NCBI RefSeq assembly: GCF_022376445.1
Contig: NW_025955083.1
Span: 1-64,000, forward strand
DNA from: Fomitopsis serialis
Lineage: Eukaryota > Basidiomycota > Agaricomycetes > Polyporales > Fomitopsidaceae
Reading direction: 5' to 3'
Length of the DNA: 64,000 nt
This document shows positions 43,972 through 57,300 of this stretch, in pieces; the stretch's first letter is position 1; each line of letters opens with the position of its first letter. The notes under the pieces were generated by a model. The model had not been told where the DNA came from. It did not search any database and saw nothing but the letters and a program-made list of their open reading frames with translations. The position numbers and the translations under genes are program-made.

Positions 43972-44487
43972 TGCTCCATGGGCCTGGTGTCAGAAGCACT
44001 TACCGAGACACGTGGAATAGATTGCCGAGACAGCCAACATTCCGCACAATGCCCACACAAGCCCCCATCGTTTCTATCCCTCCACGTCACATAGCGTGGG
44101 CCTGGTCAATGGCCGTGGTACGATTTGCTACGGGGACCCATTGACTTTCACCTGACGACGATCTAATCGCAGATCAACGCATCCCGTGTAGCCCCTCCGC
44201 TCCCGGAGACTTTGCAGATTTACGCCAATTCGGTGGCGTGAGTGTTTCCCACGATATGATGTTCAACTTTCAACTGATCTTCCCGGGGCAGACATGTGGC
44301 GGTTGTGACGTCCCGGCCAAATAGATATGTCGTAATCAGGCACATCGCAGGGCGGATCGTGTTGTCTGTTACATACGAGGAAAGGTGGACCAGCGATGTA
44401 ATTTACCAGCCGGATAGCCGGCTGGCCGGCATCATGCTGCTATTCGACTGGGTTGAGAGGCGGGACGGCATCATCGAGGCTCTGTAA
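43957..44487 (+). CDS. Possible small cargo gene, unknown function
   Basis: Three candidate exons have good borders. The first ends SMAV at a GTACGA donor near 44123. The second (about 44173-44237) is INASRVAPPLPETLQIYANSVA. The last (about 44294-44487) is HVAVVTSRPNRYVVIRHIA and ends GIIEAL-stop. The last two exons keep one frame across a GTGAGT..GCAG intron, which favours a real gene. The start is not secure: a start at 43957 would overlap the first codons of the divergent gene at 43971, so the first exon may be shorter or elsewhere. Confidence 0.35.
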
Positions 44488-44489
44488 CT

Positions 44490-45350
44490 GAATCGTTTAC
44501 GCCAGCCACCTGTCAAATGCTGCCCTGCTTTTACATTAATGGTTTATGGGCATATGGAGAAGCTGTGTGCATCCTCCTGTGACGGCCGGTGACATTGCAT
44601 GGATGCATGAGACACTGGGCAGTCTTTGACCGCCGAGCCACTCTGAAATGTATCATTGGTTGGTACAGCGGCATGGAATGGCGACCAGAGCTGAGAATCC
44701 CCCGCGGGGACGGTACCGGTAGCTAGGAAACAGGCGAAGAACGTGTGATCACAGTCGGTGGGCGTGCAGACTCGGCCGGTGTTCTCAATGCCATGTGTAC
44801 ATAGGCCGGGCCCACCTCACGTTATGGGTAAGTGCTCATGCTGTGAGTAAGTGCCCATAATGGCTTCCTCCTTCGAAGATCTATTTGCATGAGTTAGCCT
44901 CTTACTTGTAGACCAAACCCTTGCTTCCTCGCACGCACCGCATTGCCGGCCGAGTGTTCCTCCGAAACGCCCGGCCTGCAGATGCCCTGTTTACAGGTGT
45001 CCCACTTCCCACCACAAACCAATTCCGTGCTAAAACTTGTTGGCCTACTAATGCTATATATCTGTGGTCCGCCGATCATCCTCATGCTGGTCTGGAAACT
45101 GATCACAGCCGGCCGGGCGTGTTGCACAAAGTCTCGGCCGGCGGATGCACAGTCTACATCAGTCTGCCAAGGGACCGCAGCAACTCCCGGCGTGGAATGC
45201 TGGTAGAAGTTATGATAAGTGGACTTTTGGTCTGCCGTTTATATAGTGGTATCTTCGGCCCCTACAAACAGCTGGCCGATGGATCACATGTACCGGCCGG
45301 CCGGCGCATGCGGGTATAGCGCCGCGTTCGGCCGGCCGAATGCTCCTTAT
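44490..45350. other. Gap with scattered GCCGGCC motifs
   Basis: No gene is supported. The sequence holds several CCGGCC-containing palindromes (about 44945, 45105, 45135, 45290-45335), including CCGGCCGGCCGG near 45293. The open frames at 44921-45319 run through them and have no domain. Confidence 0.5.
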
Positions 45351-48300
45351 TCACACCGCAGCATTGGAATCTATGTACATATCCATAAACGTCTGCTGTG
45401 CATCCCTGTGCAGGCGTTCAAACATTGCAGCTCGCCTTCGGCAGTAGGGTCGGAACCCGGGATAGGTCTCGTTATCCTCCACGCCGGCCATGTCCCGCCA
45501 TCTCTTACTTTCATGAGTGAAGTATCGTCGGACCGAATCCAGTTCACGTTTGAGGAGACCTGCTTCCTCTTGCAGCCGGTCCACCTTTGAGCGTGCCTGA
45601 AACCAATGTACGCGATGGACTGCCCAATTGGTCAGTGGGGCTGCGGGCCGGAGAAGGTCGGAGTACTGACTGACTGCTAGGCCATTATCTCCTATGATGT
45701 CGCCTTCGACATCAACGTTCCAGACCCAAGACGGTGATTTATGACGCTGGCCGCGTTTATTGGGCTCTGCTATGGCGGTACTTACCTTTAGGTCATCCGG
45801 CTGTAGTGGCTGATATTTTCGGCGATCGGCCTCGGTCATGCCCAGAACCAGCATGGCCGCCCGAGCCCTACGATACACTGCGGCCTGGATCTGGACAGCA
45901 CGATCGAGCTTTGTCATTGAAGTCCATGCTCGGGTACGCTTGGTGTTCCCTTTGCCATGGCGGACACTGGTACGAAACTGGAAGGACTTCTGCCCAAGTA
46001 GCACCCGCAGTTGTTGAAGGGAATCATTAGCCTGGCCCCGCCGAAGCACGATTTCCCGACTGGCAAGAAGCGCGATGCCATGCTCCTCGCGCACGTCCAT
46101 TGGGAGGTTGGATGGTAGGCCGAGGGCCGTCTCTTCAGATATAGCCCGGCTGTAAGGAGGGGGTGGCCGGCTGCTGAACACTGCCCACGGGCTGTTTGGC
46201 TGTCGAGGAACAACAGGGCCTTCATCCTCCCACTCGTTATCTTCATCATCCTCGTTATCCGAGCCCTCTCCTACTACGAAGTGGTTGCGCCGGGCAATTT
46301 CATGCGCTCGACTGTGGAAGCGGCGAATTCTAGTCTCCAGGTTCTTCCTCTCCTTCCCCAGCTTTAGGAGCTGCGCCCCGGTGGCCTTGTCCCCAATTTG
46401 ATTTGCGTGTTTCTTCACTTTAATCCTGCCTGGAGTTGAGATTTAAATCGTCATTTATGAGGAGGACACACGCAACTGTATTTCCTCCAGCTTTAGGCCT
46501 TCTGCAATCCAGGCCGCAGTGCCAATCGTGGCATCGTCATCGCCTTCCTGCTCTGTCAATTCCAGTTGAAGTGCAGCCTGGGATGGGGCTATGGTCCACA
46601 TGAGAAGGCCGTCGGCCGGCTGTTCATACACTACTCACCGATCTGTTTTGGAGGTTGGTATCGGTCCATAACCTTTACGTTTCGGAGGCGTTGCCTCTGC
46701 GCCGTATCAAGCTCTGCCTTCCAAGCCTGCAGCCGCAGTGGGCTGACACCTGCTTCCTTCGCCGAGAGGTCGCGCTTCATGTCGGCAAGCACCGGCCGAT
46801 TAGCTTTGATTTTCCGGCGAAGGGATGTAACTGCCCCGGATGTTAGCATGCGCCGGCCGGTGAATGGGACAGAGACGAACCCATCGTGATCATCTTCTTC
46901 CAGTTCCAGTCGTTCATGTGCCGATCGAGTGTTTCTTGCCTGTGAGAAGTGGACATGGTTCTTGTACTACCTGATATGCGATTCATGCATGACCACTGCG
47001 TCTCAACGATCTCGCCATCAACCTCGCCGGCCCCGATCATGTACGTCGGCGAGAAGCGATACTCGCACTCTGGTTTGTGGCCGTGGACATGAAAGAGGCC
47101 TATACACTTGTAGAGGACAAGACGGGGTGGTATTGAAAGGTACGGGCTGTGCTCAAATCGGGCGTTCATGTGCACACCCCACTGACACATGATGTCGTAA
47201 AGTACGATGACCCGGGTACACCCTCGCGATCGGTATTTCAGCGCGTTTGACAGAGAATAGTCCATGTTCATCTGGCGCTCTCCCTTCTGGAAGTTCACCA
47301 CTGAATGTGGTACAAAGCACCCATGCCTGGAACAGGCCGTCGCACCTATCCCCGTCACGGCGAGCTTGTGCCTGTCGGCATTGGCTTGGGATACAGCCTT
47401 ATGATCGTTACATGTAGATTTCTATGACACGCGCACTTAGCGTATTTCCTCCGCCATATTGACCTTTACTCACCACGACGACCTCTTTGGCCACTTTGAG
47501 ATGCTCGGCGTACGGGGTAGGATTGACCATGAACATCTTGCCTGGCATGAGTGGCACATCATTCCCCGGCACACGCATCTTCATTTGCTCAGCGTGGAAA
47601 TTGCCGTCCATCGCATATCCACGCGCGTACAAGTACCTTGACATTGAGTTAGCGTTCGCCGGCCGGTGGTTGCAAGCCACCTACTCTCTGTCGTCGACCT
47701 GCCAGTCATCAGGTATGTTAATACCAGGCTGCGGACAGGCCGCACAGAAATGCGCCAAGTCCCCGTCGCCCGGCGGTCCACGCCAGGCCGGGCCATATCC
47801 AAACTCCTTCTTCGCCTGCAGCAGTGTCCACTGCCGGCTGACCCTCGCAAGCTCTCGGTAGCGATCCTAGTGTTTAATTTAGCATCATCGCGTGTTTTCT
47901 ATTGTAATAGGCTCACAGGGACCTCATGCGGGAATAGTGGGTCTGTCAGCCGGCGTATTCGGCGATAATAATTCATGGCGGTGGTTTTACACTCCAGATT
48001 ATCCAGCAGGAAGTCATCCAATACCTGGAACGTGAAGCAGGTCCTCGCCTCACGCTGACTGGCGGGATAGAGGCCACAATCGAGCATCTGTAACGTATGA
48101 CTCTTCGCGCCCAGACAGCCGCACCATCGCACAGGTAAATAGTGGACCCCGGAGGTGTCAACGATCGTCATCATGGCGGCCGGGGGACGAGGAGGTGGAT
48201 CGGCATCGCGAAGCGGGTCGTCCTCGGTGTCTTCTAGGTTCTCCTCATCTTCCTCCGTCTCATCCTCAGCATCTGTTCCACCCCCATCCTGCTGGCCCAC

Positions 48301-48828
48301 GGCCTCCTGGGCGAGGGGGCACTCGCCACCCCGATGGCCTAGATTGATGACTACGCCGACGTCGCGCAGCCATGCCGGGGCCCAGTACCCATCCAGTTTC
48401 CACCGCTCGACACGATGAAAAGGTGTCCGGCGATGTGAGGCCAAGCAGCAAGACGCGCAGTAGATGGGCCATCCGATACAAGATAGGCACTTCCAGACTC
48501 CTCCGCCGGTGTTACAACCAGAGCAGATGAAGCCCCCGTCAGCACCAGTGGTTGGGTGTTCGCACTGGGCATAGACGGCTTTCAAATAGTCGTGTTGGAG
48601 GGGAATCCACTCCCGGAGCATGTCGGGTTGGGTCTGGCGAATTGAATCAGAGTCCGCGCTGCCCCCCAAATATGACATCAAGTACCTGTGGGGCTGCCTT
48701 TCGAACGTCCAAAAAATCGAATATGTTGTGTCCAACGGGTGGGCTATCATGACGAAGAGAGCTTGTGTCTTGGGTTGATGTTCGAGTGCTCCGATGCGGC
48801 GTTGGCGGAGGGGTTTGCAAACCTTCAT
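45351..48828 (-). CDS. KDZ transposase with N-terminal CxC2-type zinc cluster
   Basis: The transposase of the large element. The N-terminal exon (48828 to about 47925) carries a cysteine cluster, FICSGCNTGGGVWKCLSCIG, then CASCCLASHRRTPFHRVERW and INLGHRGGECPL, which is the CxC2 arrangement found with KDZ transposases. The catalytic region follows across short introns: YLYARGYAMDGNFHAEQMK with the first acid, VIVLYDIMCQWGVHM with the second, and FHVHGHKPECEYRFSP then GEIVETQWSCMNRIS with the third. The C-terminal part has RTMSTSHRQETLDRHMND, AAWIAEGLKLEEIQL and a long coiled segment beginning VKKHANQIGDKATG. I see no stop or frameshift, so it may be functional. The exact start is uncertain; 48828 is the first in-frame ATG. 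Confidence 0.85.
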
Positions 48829-48974
48829 TCCGCACTTGCACCAGCCGCGTTTTCACACCTCGAGTGGTACGGGTCCTACTAAATGCAAGCTCTACCACGC
48901 TAGGTGAGCTCGCTCTGGGCTTGAGCCTCACCATAGAGAGAATATGTCAGGAAGGTCACTGAGCTGAGGCAATG

Positions 48975-49700
48975 TGATTCACGGTCCGGCCGGAGGACTC
49001 TGAGTCGCGGGGCGGCAGCAGACAAATGAGGGGCAACAGTCAACAAATGCTCACAGAGTCCGATATTTTTCCCTGTCACGACACTCAACGAAATGCAGCA
49101 GGTCACGCAATGGTGCGGCCGGTCACTTCCCGAGTTCAACGGGACCGGGTATCGACAATCATATCTGGGGGACGATCTGAACAGCGATCCACAGTATCCC
49201 CGTGGATCTTGGGCCTGAGATTGGGATCGCAATCAGACTCTAGCGACTATCGGAGATCATATCCTACCGGCCGCAGCTCAGTTCCGGGCGTATACAGTCA
49301 TGCGGCCGGCTTTAGTGTCGGCCCGACCATTCAGCCAGGTCACGTGTCCGGCCCAACCGACGCTGTCGCCGGATGCCTCGGACTAAGGCAGATCTGCAAA
49401 GCGATTTGCATGAGTAGCTCCTCGGCCTCGATCAGTGCAGTCGAGAAGCGCAAGTTAGCGCGGTAAGACAATCTGACACCCGCCCCCCCGGCCGCTCGTT
49501 GGCGACCGGGCCGGACCGGCCATTATGTTGGGCACGGTTGACCGGGGCAAGTAGAGTGCCAATTCTCGGGGCACCAATCAGATGAAAATATTGGGGGAGT
49601 CACAGCGATGTGATTCTCAAGTCCACGCACCCGTCTTAATCGGCCGACGTGGCGGCCGGCCATGTTTGCAACGAGCCGGCCGGGGAGTGACCTGCGAGAA
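48975..49700. repeat. CCGGCCGG-rich block upstream of the KDZ gene
   Basis: GGCCGG motifs recur (about 48986, 49116, 49268, 49302, 49490, 49653, 49676) in the shared upstream region of the KDZ gene (minus) and the next gene (plus). No coding evidence is found in its roughly 950 bases. It could contain the promoters of both genes. Confidence 0.6.
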
Positions 49701-49953
49701 CCATGTTCACTGTAGACGAGGATACTGACAAATTATACGAGCTATGGGTATCATTTGAAAGCTCTACGTGCGCTGCGTCGTACTGAAATCCTGGGCAAGA
49801 CGGGATGAAGGCCTGTTGACCATTACTGGCTCAATCACCCTGCGCGTATCTCCCAGACTTTAATAGACGCCGAGGCTTCCTGAGCAACCCAGCACGCAAG
49901 TCCTCAACCTTTACTGCATTCAATCGCTTCGTGCAGCCCACTCCACATCCGTG

Positions 49954-52900
49954 ATGGCCCCGACCAGCTTCTGGCAAAAACGCGACATCGTAATCCTCGC
50001 CGACAACCTTCAGGACTGGAAGGATGCTGAGGGAGATGATGAACGTCAGGAGGAGCTGGTCAAAAATACCATAGAAAGGCTCCAGGATCTCCGAGATTAT
50101 CAGTTCGACAGAGAGACTCGAGAGGTACGCAGGGGGACATGACACGAGACACACCTTGCTCACTGTTCACAGCTCGTGGCAAAGTGGTATACGGACCAAA
50201 GGGAGGAACGCGAGAAGCTGAGGAAGGAGATGTTCAAGCTAGGGAAGGATGTCAGCTGGCAGACGGTCGCAGCGAGGGAGAGGGAGGGCGACCTTGCGGA
50301 TATCATCGCTGATCTGGGTCAGGGCAGGGAGAAGGATCCAAAAGTATACTTATCCCTTTACCAGACTGCCCGCTCCAAGCTGTGCAAGGGCATCTCAAAG
50401 AAGGAAGAGGAGGACTACCGTGCCACGGCGGACCTATGGAACCGGACAGAGTGGCCGCCCGACCTGCAGCAAAAGACGCTCCTGAGACACGGGACCGACA
50501 TGGTCCTGGACTTCCAGAGGATTATGTACAGGAAGACCGGGCTGAGGACGTTCATCCTGGGCTTCGTGAAGGCTGACAATGGCCGGCCGGGAATTGTGCA
50601 GTACGTATGTGCCTCGGTGTGCCTATTAACTCCCCAAACTAACGGCACCCCAGATTCGACTTCAATGATCAATTACCCATCAACGGAGAAGAAGGCAGGG
50701 AACCGCCGAAGTTCGTCGACGCCTACCCGGACTTCAAGCGGGGCCATACGTACGAGATGTGGAAGAAGTATGCGGAAGACGTGATGGGTGAGTGGCCGGG
50801 ATGCAGCGTCATGGGAAAGGCACTAATACCAATGGTACAAGATGGCGATGGCTTTCCCGCCGACGGGCAACTCGGCGCGGCGCAGCTCATCGCGAATCTC
50901 GACTGGGAGCTCGACGAAGACAGGTATCCTCTGCTACCTGACGCCGATCACGAGTGTTTTGCCAAGACTGACACGAAGCGAGCCGTCCTCGGAACGTTCG
51001 TTCGTATGACATACAGTGCGTGCCACCTCCTACAGCATTACTACGTGCTTACGACCCGCCGGCCAGGACGGTACACCGGCCGGCCAAAGGCCAAGGTACC
51101 CTGGCAATCCTTGTCGGAGGAGTCGGACACGTTCATTGACGAGGCCTTTCTTCCCGCCGGGCATGTTCTCAGTGATCCAAACAAGATGCGGGTTGGTGAC
51201 CTGGATGCCATCCTGAAGCATTGGCGCGAGCGGCAGGATGACCAAGGTAATCTGCTGGTCTTCAGATTCAAGGCCTGGAGGAACTCGAATCGCGAGGTGG
51301 TGGTGATCGACGAGAGCAACGAGGAGCGCTACTCAGACGACGAGAGCTCGTCGAGCGACGAAGAGCCTCCGCCAAAACGGGCGCCGGCCGGCCGGCCGCC
51401 TGCCCCGGCCCGGCGACAAAAGCGATCGCCAACGCCAGACAGTAGCGACGCTGAGGCAGAGTTTTTCCAGGGCGGGGACATCGACAAGAGCTACAACTCG
51501 TTGTTTGAAGACCCCGCCGGCAGCGATGATGATGACCAAGAACCGTCTCCGCCGCGGCTCACGAAAGCGGACAAGGGCAAGGCCCGGGCCAATGCGGCGA
51601 GCCCATCTCGCCCGGCATCTTTTCTGCGCGGTCCGTCCAACGCCACCACCAACCAAGCGGACCGTCCGGCGAAGCCTGCCAAAGATGTCAGCCAGAAGCC
51701 GACATCTGCTACCGCTAAGAAGACGACGTTCAGGCCGGCGTTTCCCCCGGGCACTGGTCCCGGCCGCGGCTCAAAGACGAAAGGGGAGAACAAGGGCACG
51801 AAGGACAGATCGGCCAGCAATCCCAACACCACGGGTCCGAGTGCTGAGCCCGCCGCCGTGCAGAAGGCGACTGCTAGGCCCAAACCACGTGCGATATTCA
51901 TCGGTCTTCGACCCATTGACGTGCTCACATTGAACACAGGTCCGCGACGGCAGCCGGCCGCCGAGCCCGATCCCACGGAGGATGCTGCAGAGGCGCCTCC
52001 AGATGAACGGCGGAAGGCACGGCGAAGCGACGAGGATCAAACCGCTGGAGCAAGGCCAGCAAAGCCCAAGCCTGGTGAGCGGACAATGTCCTCAGCGTAC
52101 CGGACAATACACTTACCATAAGCACAGTTCCCCGACACAAGGTCCCTAAGCCCGCGGCCGACGCAGATGGAGCAGAAGGGGCGCCGGTAAATGAATCGAA
52201 GGCCGCTCCGGCACGTGGGGGGAAGCCTGCAAGGCCCAAGCCAGGTAAGCGGAAAGTGTCCTCGGCGGACTAGACAATCCACTCACCATAAGTACAGTTC
52301 CCCGACTGAAGGTTGCTGAACCCTCGGCCGACGCAGATGGAGCTGACAGTGCGCCGGCGAATGAATCGAAGGCCGTCCCACCCAAGGGCAAGCCGAAGCA
52401 ACCGGCGACGAAGGAGACTGCGCCGAAAAGCGCCAAGCCAGCGGCCGCGTCATCCAAACAGGCGGGCAGCAGTCGCCGTGCGTTGGTACCAGCTGAGTCC
52501 GACGCCGACGACGACGAAGTGCAGATCGTGGGCCACACAAAGAAGGTGGTACCCGTCCGGTCGCCGTCAGACCCCGACTACGACAGCCCGGTGACCGTCG
52601 AGAACACCCGGCTGGCCCGTCGAACATACCTGCTGTCTATGACATCAGAGGATGGCACAAGGGGGATGGTTGAGGCAACCGAACATCTGGTAAGATCAGA
52701 TCATGCAGAGTTTGGCGTTGAGCTGACAAGCCCTCGCCAGCCGGAGAAGGGTGGATGGAGCTCGAGCACTCGGTGGGAATGGGCACGATGGGACTATCCC
52801 CGGGAGACGTGCTCCCACGTCATTCATACCAAGCCGAACGTTCTCTCGCAATTCCGCCGGTGGCTAACGCTGATGGAAGGTTCCTTGGCCGAGAATACCA

Positions 52901-53310
52901 TCGGGCAGGACGATGCCTTGCTCGTCGCCCTCGCGATCCTGTCGGTTATCCGTGACATCGAGACCAAGGTTGATCACCGAAGCGAAGACGAGATACCGCA
53001 ATACGTCCTTGAATCCCAGATGGGCGAGAAAGTTGTCGCGGAGCTCGTGAAGCATTGCGAAGCCCTCGCTCAGCTCTTTGTCAATATTGCGGCGTACGCA
53101 CAGAGGAAGAGAAAAGCCGGCCCAGACGACATCTCCGCGATTGGAGCGCGCGTCAAGCGTCATCGCGGAGACGACTCAGCCTCGCCGGCGAAGCCTACAA
53201 AGCCTGCAAAGGCTACGGCGAGTAGCAAGGCCGGTCCATCCAAACCGCCAGCCAAGGGCAGTAGCAAGGCCGGTCCATCAAAACCACCAGCCAAGGCCCG
53301 ACGTAAGTAG
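49954..53310 (+). CDS. 1049-aa cargo protein, unknown function, with repeated exons
   Basis: Five exons join in phase: 49954-50124, 50173-50600, 50654-52074, 52128-52244 and 52298-53310. The start MAPTSFWQKRDIVILAD leads into a helical N-terminus (EREKLRKEMFKLGKDVSW). A probably folded region follows (LRHGTDMVLDFQRIMYR, TFVRMTYSACHLLQHYYVL, KVPWQSLSEESDTFIDEAF). The middle is disordered with acidic and Pro-rich tracts. Three copies of a unit like PAADADGAEGAPVNESKA span exons 3-5, and the two short introns between them are near copies of each other. A C-terminal helical domain (WRWLTLMEG-like region, LLVALAILSVIRDIETK, LVKHCEALAQLFVNIAAYAQ) ends in a Lys/Ala/Pro tail with a doubled SSKAGPSKPPAK. 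An optional 54-base in-frame intron may lie near 50787. The family is not recognised. Confidence 0.65.
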
Positions 53311-53424
53311 CCTGCGTTCCACATGTTCTCGCACGATGCGCCGTTCTGTCATTTGTATGCACTGCGTACGTGTACGTCAATGGTAGAGACAATGTCGCAG
53401 ATTCCCGAGGGGGTTTGACTTGAT

Positions 53425-53725
53425 GTCACGGCCGGCGGATTGCACAGGTCTACCGGCCGAGAATTTGCTCGCTGGGGCCGGCCGGCTGATGTATCCTTTG
53501 TATTGGCCGGCACTCATATAGCCATCACCCGTCGACCGAGAAACCTCTGTCGGGAAACAAAAGCAACAACCCAAACACCATGAAGTGTTGCTTATCTCAC
53601 TCTGAAAGCAATATACCTGGGCTGACCATAGCCATTTGGAATCACGGCGGCCGCCTGAGGATACATTCGCCGGCCGGGTGATGCACCATTGGCTTCGGCC
53701 CGCGACCACACAGTAAGCGGCCGGC
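53425..53725. repeat. GCCGGCCGG cluster between cargo genes
   Basis: Several motifs (about 53430, 53452, 53476, 53505, 53646, 53670, 53718) lie in a gap without coding support, similar in spacing to the other blocks of the element. Confidence 0.6.
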
Positions 53726-53931
53726 GAGTGACAGTGAGCCTTCGGCGAATGTCTTTGGCTCGGCGGAAATGCTTATATATGGGACCTGCAATTGGCAATC
53801 ACGGTATACGCGCGCCGCTTCAGCCCACTGACACTTTGATCAAGCCGAGCGAGTCACACATTCATTACGACAGCTCCAAGTTGCGAGGTATTATTACATT
53901 GTACATTTGAATGAGACATACATTTCTCCCT

Positions 53932-54314
53932 TCATTCCGTGGTGTCCATTGCAGCAGTGGTGGGCTCACCTGTCTCCGGTCGTTCTTCGTCATCTGCAGT
54001 GCCTCCTATCTGTTCCCCATCCATCTGCGGAGCATTGCCCGCCGGTGCTGGCATCGGCGGTCCGTTGGCAGTGGGCACCGCTTCTGACCTAGGTGCCGCC
54101 CCGACTGAAGACACACCTTCGGAGGTGGTGGAGTGCGCCTCGGTAATCGGGGCGTCCCCTGGGGCTGAAGCAGGCACGGCGGTGGTCAACGCAACCTCGG
54201 CGGTCAGCGCAGCGGTGGTCAACGCACCCTCGGCGGTCAGCGCAGCGGTGGTGGTGGGAACCCCGCCGGTCAGCGCAGCGGTGGTGGTGGGAACCCGCCG
54301 GTCAGCGCAGCGGT

Positions 54315-54362
<48 letters not shown>

Positions 54363-57300
54363 GCGGTCAGCGCAGCGGTGGTGGTGGGAACCCCGCCGGT
54401 CAGCGCAGCGGTGGTGGTGGGAACCTCGCCGGTCAGCGCAGCGGTGGTGGTGGGAACCTCGCCGGTCAGCGCAGCGGTGGTGGTTGGAGAAGGCTCGGCA
54501 GTGGCTTCAGGCTCGGCGGTGAACGTTGCCTGAGTGGCGGGTGGACAGACGACGGCGCTCGCATGTTCCGTGCTGGCGTCCACCCCGAGCTTAGCCTCGG
54601 GACCGGTGTCCGACACGGCACTGACGGCGGTACCACTGCCCTCCGGTGCTGCTGCCCGTACCGTCTCTTCACCGTGTACGGTGCCGGCGGCCTTCACGGT
54701 GGGTTCGGCGTCGGTTAGTGCACCACCCTCCACGGCCTTGGCTTGCTCGAGTTGGGCAGCTGTCGAAGATGCCCCGGGATTGACGGCGGCAATTGGCAGA
54801 GTGCTTGATGACTGTGCTTGACGGAGAGGAAGATTCTTGAACAGGTCGGGCGGAATCCAAGCCCTCTGAAAGGCCAGTCGCAGGTCGGACATGGAGGCCT
54901 CAGCCGGCGGCGTACGTCCACGCGTTCTGAGTGTGGACGACGTTGGAACGGGAACCTGACTTATCGTCCGGCCAATCGGGGTGAGATTGGCCGGGCGTGC
55001 GCTTGCTGTGGTGATTGCAGACGGCGGCAATCCAGTTGGCTGTGGCACGGGCGGCGGATGATCCACTGACGTACTCGGCGGAGAGACCCTCGTCGTCACT
55101 TCAGACGGACGCTCGACGTTGGGCGCAGGTTGTGACGCGTCGTCTTCAAGGGGCCGGGACTTCTCCGGTTGAGGCCTCGGGGAGGGGCTGCGGCGTGGCC
55201 AGGGACGATCGGGGCTGGGCGTGACGGACATGCGGTCCATCATCTCCTCCTCGACGCCCTCCTCGTCGGCCAAGGGACTCCATCGAACGGGGGGCGATCC
55301 CCCTTCACTGTAAGAACCCGTATCCTCCCACCCCATGTTCATCTGCATCCTGTTGACCATCTCCCGGATGACGGTGACGTAGGTTGGATTTCCGTCACCG
55401 GCGAGCCACGCGCGACCTTGCGACTGATGAGCCGTGAAGTGGACAACGACAGGCTGAATTTAATGCTTACTGATAAGGCGTTGGTCCTCCCGCAATGCCC
55501 TGTTGGCAACCTCAAGCGCCACGATGCGCTCGCTCATACTCCCGACCTGGTCTTGCAGCTCCTGGATTCGGAGGGCCATGATATCGGGCCGCATGTCTTC
55601 TGCATGGACGACCGAGATTGGTAGGCCAAGCGCCGGGCGGACCTTGCTGTTTGGCATCACTGGGTATACGCGTTCTGCGTAGTTTACATCAGTGACCGAC
55701 AGGACAGCGACCGAAAACCTACTTATATCAGCGGGGTCGAGCTCGGGCCCCTGAGCTTTGTTCGCCCTTCTGCGCTTCGGCGCAGCGACAGTGCTCGGGC
55801 CAGCCTCTGCGTTCTGTGGGGCCGTCTCTGCCGGGGCCGTCTCTGCCGGGGCCGTCTCTGCCGGGGCCGTCTTTGACGGGGCCGTCTTTGATGGGGCCGT
55901 CTTTGACGGGGCCGTCTTCGCTGGGGCCGCCTTCGCTGGGGCCGTCTTCGCCGGGGCGGTCTTCGCCGGGGCCTTCTTTACCGGGACCTCCTTCGCCGGT
56001 GCTTTCTCCGCCTGGACCTCCTCCGCCTGGGCCTTCTTCGCCGGAGCCTTCTTCGCCAGGGCCTTTCGCGCCGGGGCGGCCTTGGGACCCGTACTGACCT
56101 TGCTGGGTGGCTTTGCAGTCACGGTGGTGGGAAGGCGGGAAGGCGTAGCGCTTCTGCGCGTAGTCCTGCGGCTGGCCGTTGTCGCGACCGAGCCGGCGTC
56201 GCTGTCGTCGTCGGACCCGTCGGCCGTCGTTGGAGGGGCCTCGGCATCGCTTACTTCCGCGTCGCTGGCCACGCTGCTGGCCCGTGATGAAGACCGCCGT
56301 CGGGGCCCACGCGCTGGCTGGAACGTGCCGTCGGTGTCGATGGGCTCACACTTTATCTTCTTGACGTGGCAGAAGTCGCAGGCGGGGGGCAACTTTCGGA
56401 GAGTGCCGTCGACTTTGAATTCGGATCCCCTGGGTGCCGAGATCTGGCAAGGGAAGCCCCTGCACCAGATGCATGTGTACGGCTGTAGGAAATATCCTGT
56501 TAACATGGAACTTTGCAGAACGTGTCGGTTCACTTACCATGGGCCGCACGTACTCGAGCCTTCGCGTCTTCTCTTTGCTGTAGTCGATTTTGAACTTGGC
56601 ACGCTCTTCGTTCATCTCCTCGGCCGTCGCCTTCAAAATGCCTTTGGATGGCTTTGCTAAACCGGGGAGTGAATGTTAGCTCAGGGCGAAGTCAACATTC
56701 TGTCGCGCTAATGCTCACCTTTCTTCGCCGGGCGGCGGGCTTCCTGCTGCCCAACCTCCTCATCCTCCAGCTCGCTCTGTTCGGCGTCCTCTTCGTCCAC
56801 TTCCTCGTCAACCACGGCAGCCTTCGAGCCCAATCGCCGCTTTTCTTTCGTAGGCGGAGGGGGGTGGCCGCTCGCTTGCGCTTTTGGCCGGCTGACACCT
56901 TCCGTTTACTTACCGACGCGGCCGGAACGGCCTTGCCTTTCCCTTTCTTGTCCACGACCACCTCTTCCATGTCCTCCTCGACCGGCATCTCCTCCTCACC
57001 GTCTTCTCCAACATCCATCTGCCCACTATCTACCACTCCATCCATTCCCTCATCGTCCTCCTCGTCGGCCGCCAGGTGCTGGAAACGAACAGTCTGCGGC
57101 TCTCGAGATGGGCCGGGCTCCGGGGCTTTCGTGGGGACGGGCGGCGGCAGACCGCTGGGAGCGAGCGGATTGAGCCAACGGCACTTTGCTACTCGGGGGT
57201 CGTCGGGCCGGATGTTGGAAAAGAGCACGGGAGCCTCCTTCGTCGAGTAGCTTAGCTCGAGCATGGCGGAGAGCAGGAGCCTGGGTGCCTTCGGGCGTGC

